Below are positions 16,759 through 26,264 of a stretch of DNA of 64,000 nt, one piece after another. The DNA is taken from contig NC_010125.1 in the NCBI RefSeq assembly GCF_000067045.1, positions 1,912,001 through 1,976,000 on the forward strand, given 5' to 3'. The notes under the pieces are model-generated. The model searched no databases, was not told the origin of the DNA, and was given only the letters and a program-made list of their open reading frames with translations. Position 1 is the stretch's first letter. Each line of letters opens with the position of its first letter. The stretch is from Gluconacetobacter diazotrophicus PA1 5 (GTDB taxonomy: Bacteria; Pseudomonadota; Alphaproteobacteria; Acetobacterales; Acetobacteraceae). Made by a program: the position numbers and the translations under genes.

Positions 16759-18660
16759 TCAGGCGATTCGGCGGCGACCCGCGACAGCGACCTTTTCATC
16801 GAAAAGTTCGGAGAGCTTCTGCATCATCGTGCCGCCCAGTTCCTCGGCGTCGGAGATCGTGACCGCGCGGCGGTAATAGCGCGTCACGTCATGGCCGATC
16901 CCGATGGCCACCAGTTCGACGCCGCTGCGGTTTTCGATCTGGGCGATCACCTGCCGCAGGTGCGTTTCCAGATACGACCCGGCATTGACCGACAGCGTGC
17001 TGTCATCCACCGGCGCGCCGTCCGAGATCACCATCAGGATCTTCCGGCTTTCCGGCCGGCCCTGCAGGCGCCGCCAGGCCCACAGCAGGGCCTCGCCGTC
17101 GATATTTTCCTTCAGCAGCCCCTCGCGCAGCATCAGGCCCAGATTCTTCCGCGCCCGGCGCCACGGCATGTCCGCCGATTTGTAGATGATGTGCCGCAGA
17201 TCGTTCAGCCGCCCCGGATTGGCCGGCTTGCCCTGCGCCACCCAGCGCTCGCGGCTCTGCCCGCCCTTCCAGGCCCGGGTGGTGAAGCCCAGGACCTCGA
17301 CCTTCACCGCGCAGCGTTCCAGCGTGCGGGCCAGGATGTCGCCGCACATCGCGGCCACCGAAATCGGCCGGCCGCGCATCGATCCGGAATTGTCGATCAG
17401 CAGGGTCACGACCGTGTCGCGGAAATCGGTGTCGCGTTCGTGCTTGTAGGACAGCGACAGCGTCGGGTTGACCACCACCCGCGACAGCCGGCCGGCATCC
17501 AGGATGCCTTCCTCCAGGTCGAACTCCCACGCCCGCGTCTGCTGTGCCAGCAGGCGTCGTTGCAGCCGGTTGGCCAGGCGCGACACCACGCCCTGCAGGC
17601 TGAGCAACTGGTGGTCCAACTGCTGGCGCAGGCGGGCCAGTTCGTCGGCGTCGCACAGATCCTCGGCCGCGATTTCCTCGTCGAACGCGGTGGTGAAGGC
17701 ATGATACAGGGACGCCGGATCGGTCGCTTCCTGATCGTCCGTGCCGCGTGGGCCGCCCGCTTCCTCGGACCCCGCTGTACCGCCGGGTTCGGACTCGTCG
17801 GGGTTGTCGTCGCCGGCTCCCGCACCTTGCGCCAACTGGGGCTGCAGGCCGGTCTCGTCTTCCTGCTGGCCGCTGGCGTCCTCGTCCTGCGGCTGCGGCT
17901 TCTCGGGCGCTTCGCCCGGTTCTTCCTCGGTCTCGTCCGAGGGGGCGCTGTCGTCGCCGTCCTCGTCCTCCTCGATCTCGGCCTCGCCCTCGATCAGTTC
18001 GCAGGCGACCAGCAGCCGCTTCGCGGCACGCGAAAACGCCATCTGGTCGTCCTGATGGGCGGCCATGTCGTCCAGCGCGCGCAGTGCCGAGGGGCCCAGA
18101 TGCGCACGCCACTGTTCGGCCATCGCGCGCATGCTCTCGGGCACGGGCTCGCCCGTCATGCGTTCGCGCGCCAGCAGCGACAGCGCAACCTGCACGGGAA
18201 TCTGGTCGCGCGCCTGCGCCCGGTCATAACCCCTGTCGTGATAGTCCCGCTCGGCCTGATTCCGCAGATTGGCGGCGACTCCCGCCATGTGGCGCGCGCC
18301 GAAGCTTTCGACCCGCGCCTGTTCCAGCGCGTCATAGGCCAGCCGGGCATCGGCCTGCTCCGGCCGGGTCGCGTTGTGGATCGTCACGTCATGATGGCGC
18401 AGTTGCAGCGCCACGGCATCCGCCGCGCCGCGCACGCGCCGGATATCGGCCTCGGCCAGTTGCAGGGCGGGCTGCGGCAGGCGGACGTGATCGCCGCTGA
18501 CCGCCGCCGCAGGCGGAATCGGGCCGGTCTGGAACGTGACCTCGGCCGTCGCCCGGCCGCCCAGCGCGCGCAGCGCGCCAACGGTCGCGCGCTTGAAGAC
18601 GTCGGCCCGCTCGGCGGCGGCCAATCGTGCGGACTGGGTGGTGTCCTTGCGGTCGCGCAT
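16759..18660 (-). CDS. cobT: cobaltochelatase subunit CobT
   Basis: Part of the aerobic CobNST chelatase that inserts cobalt into hydrogenobyrinic acid a,c-diamide. The 633-residue protein has a helical N-terminal region, a very acidic low-complexity linker (about 225-345, rich in Glu, Asp, Pro and Gln) and a C-terminal von Willebrand A domain. The MIDAS motif D423-N-S-G-S427 is intact, and SDGAPVDDS follows. This is the standard CobT architecture. It lies 46 bp downstream of cobS on the same strand. The large catalytic subunit CobN is not in the window. Confidence 0.94.
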   Translation of the reverse strand: MRDRKDTTQSARLAAAERADVFKRATVGALRALGGRATAEVTFQTGPIPPAAAVSGDHVRLPQPALQLAEADIRRVRGAADAVALQLRHHDVTIHNATRPEQADARLAYDALEQARVESFGARHMAGVAANLRNQAERDYHDRGYDRAQARDQIPVQVALSLLARERMTGEPVPESMRAMAEQWRAHLGPSALRALDDMAAHQDDQMAFSRAAKRLLVACELIEGEAEIEEDEDGDDSAPSDETEEEPGEAPEKPQPQDEDASGQQEDETGLQPQLAQGAGAGDDNPDESEPGGTAGSEEAGGPRGTDDQEATDPASLYHAFTTAFDEEIAAEDLCDADELARLRQQLDHQLLSLQGVVSRLANRLQRRLLAQQTRAWEFDLEEGILDAGRLSRVVVNPTLSLSYKHERDTDFRDTVVTLLIDNSGSMRGRPISVAAMCGDILARTLERCAVKVEVLGFTTRAWKGGQSRERWVAQGKPANPGRLNDLRHIIYKSADMPWRRARKNLGLMLREGLLKENIDGEALLWAWRRLQGRPESRKILMVISDGAPVDDSTLSVNAGSYLETHLRQVIAQIENRSGVELVAIGIGHDVTRYYRRAVTISDAEELGGTMMQKLSELFDEKVAVAGRRRIA

Positions 18661-18706
18661 GGCTTCCCGGGCCGATCAGCGCGCGCGCGGCGCCGTGCCG
18701 GTGGGG

Positions 18707-19708
18707 TCAGAACGTTGAAGCAGCGCTGGTAATATTCCGCCACCGTCGACGCTCGGCCTCGTCGCACTTGTTCAGGAAGGACACGCGGAAGGCGAATTCC
18801 AGATCCTTGAAGATCCTGGCATTCTCGGCCCAGCTGATGACCGTGCGCGGCGACATGACCGTCGAGATGTCGCCGGCGATGAAGCCCGAACGCGTCAGGT
18901 CGGCCAGGGCGACCATGCTTTCGATCCGCTTGCGGGCCGGGGCATCGCTGGGATCGACGGCCATCTTGGCCACGACGATGGCCGTTTCCTCGGCATGGGG
19001 CAGGTAGTTCAGGGTGGTGACCACGTTCCAGCGGTCCATCTGGCCCTGATTGATCTGCTGCGTGCCGTGATACAGGCCGGTGGTGTCGCCCAGGCCCACC
19101 GTGTTCGCCGTGGCGAACAGGCGGAAGAACGGGTGCGGGCGGATCACGCGGTTCTGGTCCAGCAGCGTCAGATGGCCCTCGACCTCCAGCACGCGCTGGA
19201 TGACGAACATGACGTCCGGCCGCCCGGCATCATATTCGTCGAACACCAGGGCGCAGGGGTGCTGCAGCCCCCAGGGCAGCAGCCCTTCGCGGAATTCCGT
19301 CACCTGCTTGCCGTCGCGCAGCACGATGGCATCCTTGCCGATCAGGTCGATGCGCGAGATATGGCTGTCCAGGTTGATGCGCACGCACGGCCAGTTCAGC
19401 CGCGACGCCACCTGTTCGACATGCGACGACTTGCCGGTGCCGTGATAGCCCTGGATCATCACGCGCCGGTTGAAGGCGAAGCCGGCCAGGATGGCCAGCG
19501 TGGTGTCGTGATCGAAGCGATAGGTCGGATCGGCATCCGGTACGTGATCGGTCCGCACCGAGAAGGCGGGCACCTGCAGATCGCTGTCGATGCCGAAGAC
19601 ATCGCGGGCGGAGACCGTGCGGTCGGGGGCGGACAGGACCGAGATCGGCGGCAGGTCATCCCCGTTTTCGGCAGTCGATCCGGCGGTCAGGGTGGCGAGG
19701 TCATTCAT
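18707..19708 (-). CDS. cobS: cobaltochelatase AAA+ subunit CobS
   Basis: AAA+ ATPase partner of CobT in cobalt chelation. The 333 residues show a Walker A GYHGTGKS at 87-94, a Walker B in LVFDEYDAG, and the sensor region LFATANTVG. The N terminus [13 protein letters not shown] is the part that CobS shares with related MoxR-type ATPases. Upstream, in the same orientation and about 150 bp away, lies the J-domain gene, an order found in many alphaproteobacteria. A TATAGT at the plus-strand complement of the 19.83-kb region could be a minus-strand -10 box, but I see no good -35 partner. Confidence 0.94.
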   Translation of the reverse strand: MNDLATLTAGSTAENGDDLPPISVLSAPDRTVSARDVFGIDSDLQVPAFSVRTDHVPDADPTYRFDHDTTLAILAGFAFNRRVMIQGYHGTGKSSHVEQVASRLNWPCVRINLDSHISRIDLIGKDAIVLRDGKQVTEFREGLLPWGLQHPCALVFDEYDAGRPDVMFVIQRVLEVEGHLTLLDQNRVIRPHPFFRLFATANTVGLGDTTGLYHGTQQINQGQMDRWNVVTTLNYLPHAEETAIVVAKMAVDPSDAPARKRIESMVALADLTRSGFIAGDISTVMSPRTVISWAENARIFKDLEFAFRVSFLNKCDEAERRRWRNITSAASTF

Positions 19709-19860
19709 CGGGGTGCATCCGTCACGGCTGGTTGGTCCCGCCGCGCGCCGTGGCGACGGTCCGTGTCATATGGTCTTCGGCGTCCCGGAATTCGATGTCC
19801 GGGTTCGGGGCTTCGGCGTCTCCGGGTCCACTATAGACCGGATCGCCCGCGTGGCCATGC

Positions 19861-20463
19861 CTACGCGGTTCTTTCCAGGTCCGCGGCCCGCGCGGATGCC
19901 AGGTGCGTGCGCAGGGCGGTATAGGCGACGTTGATGCTTTTCAGGCGCTCTTCCGCCTCGCGGTCGCCGCCGTTGGTGTCGGGATGGTGCCGGCGCGCCA
20001 GGTCCTTGTAGCGCAGTTTCAACTCGTCCATCGACAGCGGCCAGTCCAGGCCCAGCGTGTCCAGCGGCTGGCGCAGGGCTTCGGGCACCTCCGGGCGGGC
20101 CGAGGCCGCGCGCCGCGCCGCCGGCCGGCGCCCGCCGTTCATCAGGTCCAGCGGGTCCAGGATATCCTCTTCCGAGAAATGCGCGCCACGCTGTCCCAGT
20201 CGCCATGACGGCCGGTTCCATGAAACGTCGTCGCGGATATGCGCCTCGATCTGGCCGGGGGACATGCCTTTATAGAAGTCCCACCGCGAATTATATTCGC
20301 GCACATGGGGCAGGCAGAACCAGAAATACTCGTTCAGGGCATCGCGCGACCGGGGGGCGCGATATCCGGCGGCCTCGGCGCAGCCGGCCATGTCGCAGCA
20401 CCGTTCCGGCGCATCCGGATCGGGATCGAAGGCCCGGTGTCGTGTGTTCCTTCTCGTCATCAT
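19861..20463 (-). CDS. J-domain (DnaJ-like) protein upstream of cobS
   Basis: A 200-residue protein whose only recognisable domain is a C-terminal J domain (about 138-190). The DnaK-stimulating HPD motif is at 160-162 within RRHHPDTNGG. The N-terminal half has a CC pair (22-23), C28 and C50 in an aromatic context (EYFWFCLPHVREYN), which might bind a metal. It lacks the G/F region and the zinc finger of true DnaJ, so it is a specialised co-chaperone. Similar proteins sit next to cobST in other alphaproteobacteria, but a role in chelatase assembly is only a guess. It is divergent from bolA with 70 bp between starts. Confidence 0.85.
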   Translation of the reverse strand: MMTRRNTRHRAFDPDPDAPERCCDMAGCAEAAGYRAPRSRDALNEYFWFCLPHVREYNSRWDFYKGMSPGQIEAHIRDDVSWNRPSWRLGQRGAHFSEEDILDPLDLMNGGRRPAARRAASARPEVPEALRQPLDTLGLDWPLSMDELKLRYKDLARRHHPDTNGGDREAEERLKSINVAYTALRTHLASARAADLERTA

Positions 20464-20533
20464 CTGGCGTTATGTGCGTCCGGACCGTATTCGTGCAAGA
20501 GCCAAGCGCGCCAGCCAGGAAGAGGACAGACCA

Positions 20534-20869
20534 GTGAGTGACACAGAACGGAACCGCGCGACGCGAATCGGCCAGGCCCTGCATGCGCGCCTGACGCCCG
20601 CGATCCTGGAAATCGAGGATGACAGCGCCCGCCATGCCGGCCATGCCGGCGCGCGTCACGCGGGACGGGGGCCTGAAACGACGGGCGAGACCCATTACAA
20701 TATCCTGCTCGTCAGCGGCGCTTTCGGCGGCATTTCGCGCGTTCAGCGGTCGCGCCTGGTTCATGACCTGCTGGCGGACGAATTCGCGTCCGGCCTGCAT
20801 GCGCTGTCGCTGACCCTGCGCACGCCCGACGAACACGCCGCGCTGGCCGCCGGGACCGCCGGGGCGTGA
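20534..20869 (+). CDS. bolA: BolA family protein
   Basis: BolA proteins pair with monothiol glutaredoxins in iron-sulfur cluster handling and iron regulation. The 111 residues have the class II KH-like fold with the conserved C-terminal HDLLADEF-x-LHALSLTLRTPDE segment. A GTG start at 20534 is preceded by AGGAAGAGGA about 8 bases upstream. Residues 36-47 contain HAGHAGARHAG, caused by a small 9-bp repeat at about 20631-20650, which lengthens the loop before the conserved THYN. The stop overlaps the GTG of the following lolA-like gene. Confidence 0.9.
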   Translation: MSDTERNRATRIGQALHARLTPAILEIEDDSARHAGHAGARHAGRGPETTGETHYNILLVSGAFGGISRVQRSRLVHDLLADEFASGLHALSLTLRTPDEHAALAAGTAGA

Positions 20870-21476
20870 TCGTGCGCAATGGTCCCACCCGGCGCCTGGT
20901 CCTGACGGCCCCGCTGGCCCTGGCGGCGTGCCAGGCGGCGCCGGGGCCGGTCGGCGGGCGGGACGTCGCGCGGATCGAGCGCTACCTGAACACCACGCGG
21001 GGCCTGAGCGCCCATGTGGCGCAGACGTGGCCGGATGGCGGCGTCGGGGAAGGGACGCTGTCCTACGATCCCGGGTACCTGCGCCTGGATTACGATACGC
21101 CGCACCGCATGCGGCTGGTCGCGGCCGGCGGGCATCTGGTCTTCCGCGACGCGGTGCGCCAGTCGGTCACGCGCATGAACCTGTCGCGCCAGCCGTTGGG
21201 CCTGCTTCTGGCCACGCCGGTGCATCTGGGCGGCGAGGTCACGGTCACCGCGATCCAGCATGGCGACCACGTGCTGCAGGTCTCGCTGGCCCGCACCGCC
21301 AATCCGTCCCAGGGGCCTGCTGACGCTGGGCTTTTCGGATTTCGCCGGGCAGTTGTCGCTGGTCGCCATCGACATCCTGGACGAACGCCACAACCGCACG
21401 CGCCTGCATCTTGACCGACCAGCGCACCGGTACCGCATTTCCGGCGGATTTCTTCTCGCTGACGGCGGAGTTGTAG
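20866..21476 (+). pseudogene. LolA-like outer-membrane lipoprotein carrier, two frameshifts
   Basis: The frame starting at GTG 20866 encodes a lipoprotein-type signal (LVLTAPLALAAC) and then a LolA-like beta-rich domain, for example ARIERYLNTTRGLSAHVAQT and YDPGYLRLDYDTPHRM. At about 21312-21316 the similarity jumps by one base to the frame reading LLTLGFSDFAGQLSLVAIDI. At about 21408-21412 it jumps again to the frame reading LTDQRTGTAFPADFF, ending at TAG 21474-21476. Both jumps look like single inserted bases (near GGGGCC and ATCTTG). As given, translation would stop at 21414 with an unrelated tail. It is either a recent pseudogene or carries two sequencing errors. LolA homologues move lipoproteins across the periplasm. 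Confidence 0.75.
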
Positions 21477-21478
21477 CG

Positions 21479-22159
21479 TCAGGCGGTGCCGATCGGGGTC
21501 GGCACGCTACCGAACAGGTCCTGCCACGTGGCGCGCAGGGCCTCGTCGACGTCGCCCAGGCTCACCTTGTGGCCCAGCGCATGCAGGCTGGTCACGCCGT
21601 GTTCGCGAATCCCGCAGGGGACGATGCCGCCGAAATCGTCCAGGTTCGGCGCCACGTTCAGCGCCACGCCGTGCCAGCAGGTCCAGCGCGAAACCCGCAC
21701 CCCCAGGGCCGCGATCTTGTTTTCCGCCCCGGTGCGCGCATCCACGACCCACACGCCGATCCGGTCCGCGCGGCGTTCGCCTGTCACGTCGAAGCGGCGC
21801 AGGGTACGGATCAGCCATTCTTCCAGCGTATGGACATAGGCCCGCAGGTCCCGGGCCGGCACCACGCCGTGCGGGGCGGTCAGGTCCAGCATCACGTAGG
21901 CCACCCGCTGTCCCGGCCCGTGATAGGTCCATTGCCCGCCGCGGCCCGCCGCATAGGTCGGGAAATGATGCGGATTGAACAAATCCTCGTCCCGGGCGGA
22001 GGTTCCGGCGGTGAAGGTGGGGGGGTGTTCCAGCAGCCAGACCCGTTCCGGGGCGCTGCCGTCGCGGATTCCCGCCACCTGATGCTCCATCCCGGCGATC
22101 GCGTCGGGATAGGGAACCAGGCCGGGGCTGGAATTCCAGAGAATCGTCTTTTCGGTCAT
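21479..22159 (-). CDS. lipB: octanoyl-[acyl-carrier-protein]:protein N-octanoyltransferase
   Basis: Transfers octanoate from acyl carrier protein to lipoyl domains, the first step of lipoate assembly. The 226-residue protein has [12 protein letters not shown] at 73-84, the catalytic lysine K148 in AENKIAALG and the acyl-carrying cysteine C182 in GIVPCGI. I chose the ATG at 22159 (MTEKTILW); an ATG at 22177 would add six residues. It supplies lipoyl groups to proteins such as PdhB and PdhC encoded at the end of this window. It is convergent with the lolA-like gene, 2 bp apart. Confidence 0.95.
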   Translation of the reverse strand: MTEKTILWNSSPGLVPYPDAIAGMEHQVAGIRDGSAPERVWLLEHPPTFTAGTSARDEDLFNPHHFPTYAAGRGGQWTYHGPGQRVAYVMLDLTAPHGVVPARDLRAYVHTLEEWLIRTLRRFDVTGERRADRIGVWVVDARTGAENKIAALGVRVSRWTCWHGVALNVAPNLDDFGGIVPCGIREHGVTSLHALGHKVSLGDVDEALRATWQDLFGSVPTPIGTA

Positions 22160-22187
22160 TGCCCGTCGATCATGCATCGTTTATACG
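22159..22187 (+). promoter_or_regulatory. candidate sigma-70 promoter for tRNA-Leu
   Basis: TTGCCC at 22159-22164 and TATACG at 22182-22187 are separated by exactly 17 bases. They lie about 46 bases before the mature 5' end of the tRNA, a plausible leader length. The -35 box overlaps the start of lipB on the other strand. Assignment rests on pattern only. Confidence 0.45.
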
Positions 22188-22232
22188 GCCTCCGTCGCAC
22201 GGTATCGCTCAGGCGATGTCCGATGTCACGGT

Positions 22233-22318
22233 GCGGTCGTGGCGGAATGGTAGACGCGCAAGCTTGAGGTGCTTGTGGGGGCAACCCCGTGGAAGTTCGA
22301 GTCTTCTCGACCGCACCA
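22233..22318 (+). tRNA. tRNA-Leu (anticodon GAG)
   Basis: A complete class II tRNA can be folded. The acceptor stem GCGGTCG pairs with CGACCGC, followed by discriminator A and an encoded CCA (22316-22318). The D arm contains GGAATGGTAGACGCG. The anticodon stem CAAGC/GCTTG holds the loop TTGAGGT with anticodon GAG at 22266-22268, which reads CUC and CUU. A variable arm with GTGGGGGCAACCCCGT is typical of leucine tRNAs, and the T arm has GTTCGAGTC. Confidence 0.95.
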
Positions 22319-22642
22319 GACATCCGGTTCTGCCGGCCCTGATTCCCCCGGAAAAGCAAATATGGATCGCTGCGCCACAGGTTCCAGCGTGCGCGCGGAT
22401 CTTAAAATTTTTTCCGATTCTGGAAACGTTGTGCCGCGTGTCATCGTTGGATTGTTGACGGTGACCGGTCAGGAAAACGGCCGAAGGCGCTGCTTTGCCT
22501 CATATATGTCATTTTTCTTGCGTAATTGACGGCAGGACGCATTTCAAACGCGACCGTTTCACCGGATATTGCCTCCTTGCCGCAGCAAACGGCGGAAACG
22601 TTTGAATGTTCTGAGTCATAACGTGGATAGAAGGTGACGCTT
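22319..22642. other. intergenic region between tRNA-Leu and galU
   Basis: No gene is supported in these 324 bases. The stretch around 22401-22412 is an A/T run (AAAATTTTTT) and could end tRNA transcription. TTGACG occurs at about 22455 and 22527 but neither has a good -10 box at normal spacing. The last part contains the galU ribosome-binding site AGAAGG (22628-22633). Confidence 0.45.
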
Positions 22643-23515
22643 GTGATCAAACCCTTGCGAAAAGCCGTACTTCCTGTTGCCGGCCTTGGTACGCGCTTTC
22701 TTCCTGCGACCAAGGCGATGCCGAAGGAAATGCTGCCCGTCGTCGACAGACCGCTGATCCAGTATGCGATCGATGAGGCCCGCGCGGCCGGAATCGAGGA
22801 ATTCTGCCTGATCACCGGTCGCGGCAAGGATTCGCTGATCGATTATTTCGACGTCGCCTTCGAACTGGAGACGACGCTGCGCGAGCGCAACAAGCTGGAC
22901 GCGCTGGAAGCCCTGGGCCCCACCAGCATCGAGGCCGGGGCGTTGAGCGCCGTCCGCCAGCAGGAACCGCTGGGCCTGGGCCATGCGATCTGGTGCGCGC
23001 GCAGCTTCATCGGTGACGATCCCTTCGCCATCCTGCTGCCCGACGACGTGGTCAAGAGTGACGTGCCGTGCCTGAAGCAACTGGTCGACGTCTATAACCA
23101 GACCGGCGGCAATGTGCTGGCGGTAACCGAGGTCCCGCGCGAACACACCAATCGCTACGGCATCCTGAAGACCGGCGAGGATGACGGGCGCCTGGTCGAG
23201 GTCAAGGGACTGGTCGAAAAACCGAAGCCCGAGGATGCGCCGTCCAACCTGTCGATCATCGGGCGCTATATCCTGACGGCAGACGTCATGCCGCACCTGT
23301 CGAAGCTGGAACGCGGCGCGGGCGGCGAGGTCCAGTTGACCGACGCCATGGCCAAGGTCATCGGTCATGCGCCGTTCCATGGCCTGCGCTACGAGGGCCG
23401 CCGCTTCGATTGCGGCAACAAGGTCGGCTACCTGGAGGCGCAGATCGCCTTTTCGATCGACCGTCCGGACCTGGGTGACGCGGTGCGCGCGTTCCTGAAA
23501 AACTATACCGGCTGA
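22643..23515 (+). CDS. galU: UTP-glucose-1-phosphate uridylyltransferase
   Basis: Makes UDP-glucose for exopolysaccharide, cellulose and lipopolysaccharide. The 290-residue protein starts with the nucleotidyltransferase signature AVLPVAGLGTRFLPATKAMPKE, has the substrate segment LGLGHAIWCAR, and ends with the YEGRRFDCGNKVGYL region, all typical of bacterial GalU. I chose GTG 22643 because AGAAGG lies 9 bases upstream; a GTG at 22634 directly follows that site and is too close. The phosphomannomutase/phosphoglucomutase gene follows after 5 bp, and its product provides glucose-1-phosphate. Confidence 0.95.
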   Translation: MIKPLRKAVLPVAGLGTRFLPATKAMPKEMLPVVDRPLIQYAIDEARAAGIEEFCLITGRGKDSLIDYFDVAFELETTLRERNKLDALEALGPTSIEAGALSAVRQQEPLGLGHAIWCARSFIGDDPFAILLPDDVVKSDVPCLKQLVDVYNQTGGNVLAVTEVPREHTNRYGILKTGEDDGRLVEVKGLVEKPKPEDAPSNLSIIGRYILTADVMPHLSKLERGAGGEVQLTDAMAKVIGHAPFHGLRYEGRRFDCGNKVGYLEAQIAFSIDRPDLGDAVRAFLKNYTG

Positions 23516-23520
23516 GGTCC

Positions 23521-24930
23521 GTGTCGTTCACGCATCGTTTTGATCCCACGACCCTGCGCGAATATGACATTCGCGGAATCGTGGGCAGGACGGTGTGCCC
23601 CGAGGACGCATTTGCGATCGGCCGGACATTCGGCAGCATCGTCGCCCGCTCGGGCGGCCGGACCGTCGCGGTCGGCTATGACGGCCGCCTGTCCTCGCCG
23701 ATGCTGGAGGAAGCGTTGGTTCGCGGCGCCGCGGCCTCGGGTCTCGAAATCCTGCGGGTGGGGCGCGGCCCGACGCCCATGCTCTATTTCGCCGCCGTCA
23801 CGCTGGAGACGGACGGTGCGATCATGGTCACGGGCAGCCATAATCCGCCCGACTATAACGGCTTCAAGATGATGCTGTCGGGCAGCCCGTTCTTCGGCGC
23901 GCAGATCGCGGAACTGGGCGATCTCGCGGCCCGGGGCGATGTCGTGGCGGCTTCGGCCGGCACGGTGCGCGATGTCGATGTCGGCCGGGCATATGTCGCG
24001 CGGCTGATGGCGGATTGGGACGGCGGCGGGCGTCGGCTGAAAATCGTCTGGGACAACGGCAACGGCGCCGCCGGCGACATCCTGGCCGACCTGCTGGCCA
24101 GGCTGCCGGGCGACCATGTGCTGCTGAACGGCGCCGTCGATGGCACGTTTCCCGACCATCATCCCGATCCGACGGTGCCGCGGAATCTGGAACACCTGAT
24201 CGCCACGGTGCGCGAGACCGGGGCCGATATCGGCATCGCCTTCGACGGCGATGCTGACCGGATCGGCGTTGTCGACGACACTGGTGAGATCGTGTGGGCC
24301 GACCAACTCCTGGTCATCCTGGCGCGCGACATGCTGCGTCATCATCCGGGCGCCACGATCATCGCCGACGTCAAGGCCAGCCAGACCCTGTTCGACGAAA
24401 TCACCCGGGCCGGCGGCACACCGCTGATGTGGCGCACCGGCCATTCGCTGATCAAGTCCAAGATGGCGGAGACCGGGTCTCCGCTGGGCGGCGAAATGTC
24501 GGGTCACGTCTTTTTCGCCGATCGCTGGTACGGCTTCGACGATGCGCTGTATGCCGCGATCCGGCTTCTGGGCCTCGTGGCCCATATGGACACAAGGCTC
24601 TCGGCGGTGCGGGCCGCGCTGCCGGTGACGATCTCGACGCGCGAAACGCGGTTCGACTGCGCCGACACCCGCAAATTCACGGTGATCGAGGACATCGCCG
24701 CGCGCCTGAAGGTCGATGGCAGCGCTGTCTCGATGATCGACGGCGTCCGGGTGACTACCCCGGATGGCTGGTGGCTGCTGCGGGCCTCCAACACCCAGCC
24801 GGCGCTCGTCGCACGCGCCGAAGGCAACACCCATGCCGGGCTGGACCGCCTGAAGGCCGCGCTGGTCGCGCAACTTGAACGATCCGGCGTCGCGGCACCC
24901 GATTTTTCCGGAGACGATGCCGGGCATTGA
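23521..24930 (+). CDS. phosphomannomutase/phosphoglucomutase
   Basis: Interconverts hexose 6- and 1-phosphates. The 469-residue alpha-D-phosphohexomutase has the phosphoserine loop TGSHNP at 104-109 (S106), the metal loop DGDADR at 242-247, the sugar-binding GEMSGH and a C-terminal phosphate-binding RASNTQPAL. The overall type resembles AlgC/ManB, which handle both mannose and glucose. It has a GTG start 5 bp after galU, so the two form a sugar-nucleotide operon. In acetic acid bacteria this feeds cellulose and acetan-type polysaccharides; that use is inferred. Confidence 0.92.
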   Translation: MSFTHRFDPTTLREYDIRGIVGRTVCPEDAFAIGRTFGSIVARSGGRTVAVGYDGRLSSPMLEEALVRGAAASGLEILRVGRGPTPMLYFAAVTLETDGAIMVTGSHNPPDYNGFKMMLSGSPFFGAQIAELGDLAARGDVVAASAGTVRDVDVGRAYVARLMADWDGGGRRLKIVWDNGNGAAGDILADLLARLPGDHVLLNGAVDGTFPDHHPDPTVPRNLEHLIATVRETGADIGIAFDGDADRIGVVDDTGEIVWADQLLVILARDMLRHHPGATIIADVKASQTLFDEITRAGGTPLMWRTGHSLIKSKMAETGSPLGGEMSGHVFFADRWYGFDDALYAAIRLLGLVAHMDTRLSAVRAALPVTISTRETRFDCADTRKFTVIEDIAARLKVDGSAVSMIDGVRVTTPDGWWLLRASNTQPALVARAEGNTHAGLDRLKAALVAQLERSGVAAPDFSGDDAGH

Positions 24931-25015
24931 TCGGGCAGGGGCCGGAGACTATTGGGGCTTTGAACATTCGGGCGTGGCTTGGTATCCTGCCGCGCCGTAG
25001 AGGTCCGCAGGACAG

Positions 25016-25201
25016 ATGCCGGTCATTCCACCTTTCCGTTCGTTTCTCGAGCCGGGGCAGTTCGTGGTCCATCCCGACCATCCGGAATGGGGACGGGGCC
25101 AGGTGCAGTCGGCCGTTGCCCATCGGGTGACGGTCAATTTCGAACATCAGGGCAAGATCCTGATCGATGCCTCGGTCATCATGCTGACCGTCATTTCCTG
25201 A
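25016..25201 (+). CDS. DUF3553 domain-containing small protein
   Basis: A 61-residue protein that is almost entirely the DUF3553 domain: FLEPGQFVVHPDHPEWGRGQVQ followed by a VTVNFEHQGKILIDASVIML ending. Such small SH3-like or CarD-like domains occur widely next to moaA in alphaproteobacteria, but no function is known. It ends 10 bp before moaA and is probably cotranscribed. Charge and length agree with a cytosolic protein. Confidence 0.85.
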   Translation: MPVIPPFRSFLEPGQFVVHPDHPEWGRGQVQSAVAHRVTVNFEHQGKILIDASVIMLTVIS

Positions 25202-25211
25202 AGGCCGGATC

Positions 25212-26228
25212 ATGGGTAAGCCTTTCGTCGATTCCTTCGGCCGGACAGTCTCTTATTTGCGGATCTCGGTAACGGACCGCTGCGACATGCGATGCGTCTA
25301 TTGCATGTCGGAGGCCATGTCCTTCCTGCCCAAGGCCGAAATCCTGTCCTTCGAGGAGATGGAGCGACTCTGCGCCGCCTTCATCCGCAACGGCGTGACG
25401 CGCATCCGCGTCACGGGCGGGGAGCCGCTGGTTCGCCGGGATATCGACGGGTTCTTCGCGGCCCTGGGGACGTGGCTGCATCGGACGGATGGCGACGGCC
25501 ATCTGGACGAACTGACATTGACCACCAACGGATCGCATCTGGCGACCCACGCCGACGCCCTGGCCCGCGCGGGGGTACGACGTGTGAATATCAGCCTGGA
25601 CTCTCTTGATTCTAAACGATTTCAGCGTATCACCCGGCGGGGTCGGCTGGAGCAGACCCTGGAAGGAATCCGCGCGGCACGGGCGGCCGGGCTGGCCATT
25701 CGCATCAATACCGTCGCGATGGCCGGCGTGAATGACGACGAATTCGACACGCTGCTGGCGTGGTGTGGGGAAATCGGCGCCGATCTCTGCCTGATCGAAA
25801 CCATGCCGATGGGGGACACGGGCGAGGACCGGTCCGACCGTTACCTGCCGCTGTCCACCGTCCGCGCGGACCTGGCGCGGCGCTGGACGCTGGAACCGCT
25901 GACGGTCCGGACGGGCGGGCCGGCGCGCTACCTGCGGGTGGGCGAGACCGGGTGCAAGCTCGGCCTGATCACGCCGATGACCCATAATTTCTGCGAAAGC
26001 TGCAACCGGGTGCGGCTGTCCTGCACCGGCCAGCTTTATACCTGCCTGGGGCATGAAGGGGCCACCGACCTGCGCCAGCCGCTCCGCGAGGGCGCCACCG
26101 ATCCCGACCTGCTGCGCCTGGTCCAGGCGGCCATCCAGCGCAAGCCGAAAGGGCATGACTTCCTGATCGGGCGCCACGCAGACGACCCCGCCGCCATCCG
26201 CAGGCACATGAGCGTCACCGGCGGGTAA
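25212..26228 (+). CDS. moaA: GTP 3',8-cyclase
   Basis: A radical SAM enzyme that, with MoaC, turns GTP into cyclic pyranopterin monophosphate for molybdenum cofactor. The 338-residue protein has the N-terminal CxxxCxxC cluster (C24, C28, C31) and the C-terminal cluster C261-x2-C264-x13-C278. It ends in the essential double glycine (SVTGG). MoaC is encoded at 60.9 kb and MoeA at 47 kb, so the pathway is dispersed. It is convergent with the methyltransferase gene across a short A/T-rich hairpin. Confidence 0.96.
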   Translation: MGKPFVDSFGRTVSYLRISVTDRCDMRCVYCMSEAMSFLPKAEILSFEEMERLCAAFIRNGVTRIRVTGGEPLVRRDIDGFFAALGTWLHRTDGDGHLDELTLTTNGSHLATHADALARAGVRRVNISLDSLDSKRFQRITRRGRLEQTLEGIRAARAAGLAIRINTVAMAGVNDDEFDTLLAWCGEIGADLCLIETMPMGDTGEDRSDRYLPLSTVRADLARRWTLEPLTVRTGGPARYLRVGETGCKLGLITPMTHNFCESCNRVRLSCTGQLYTCLGHEGATDLRQPLREGATDPDLLRLVQAAIQRKPKGHDFLIGRHADDPAAIRRHMSVTGG

Positions 26229-26264
26229 AATAGACAGACAATATTGTATAATCAGTCTGTTATT
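26228..26264. terminator. A/T-rich hairpin between moaA and the methyltransferase gene
   Basis: ACAGAC at 26234-26239 pairs with GTCTGT at 26255-26260, with flanking AATA/TATT able to extend the stem, and TATTATATTTTC follows. It is the most A/T-rich spot in the neighbourhood and sits exactly between convergent stops. It probably terminates both genes. Confidence 0.6.
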
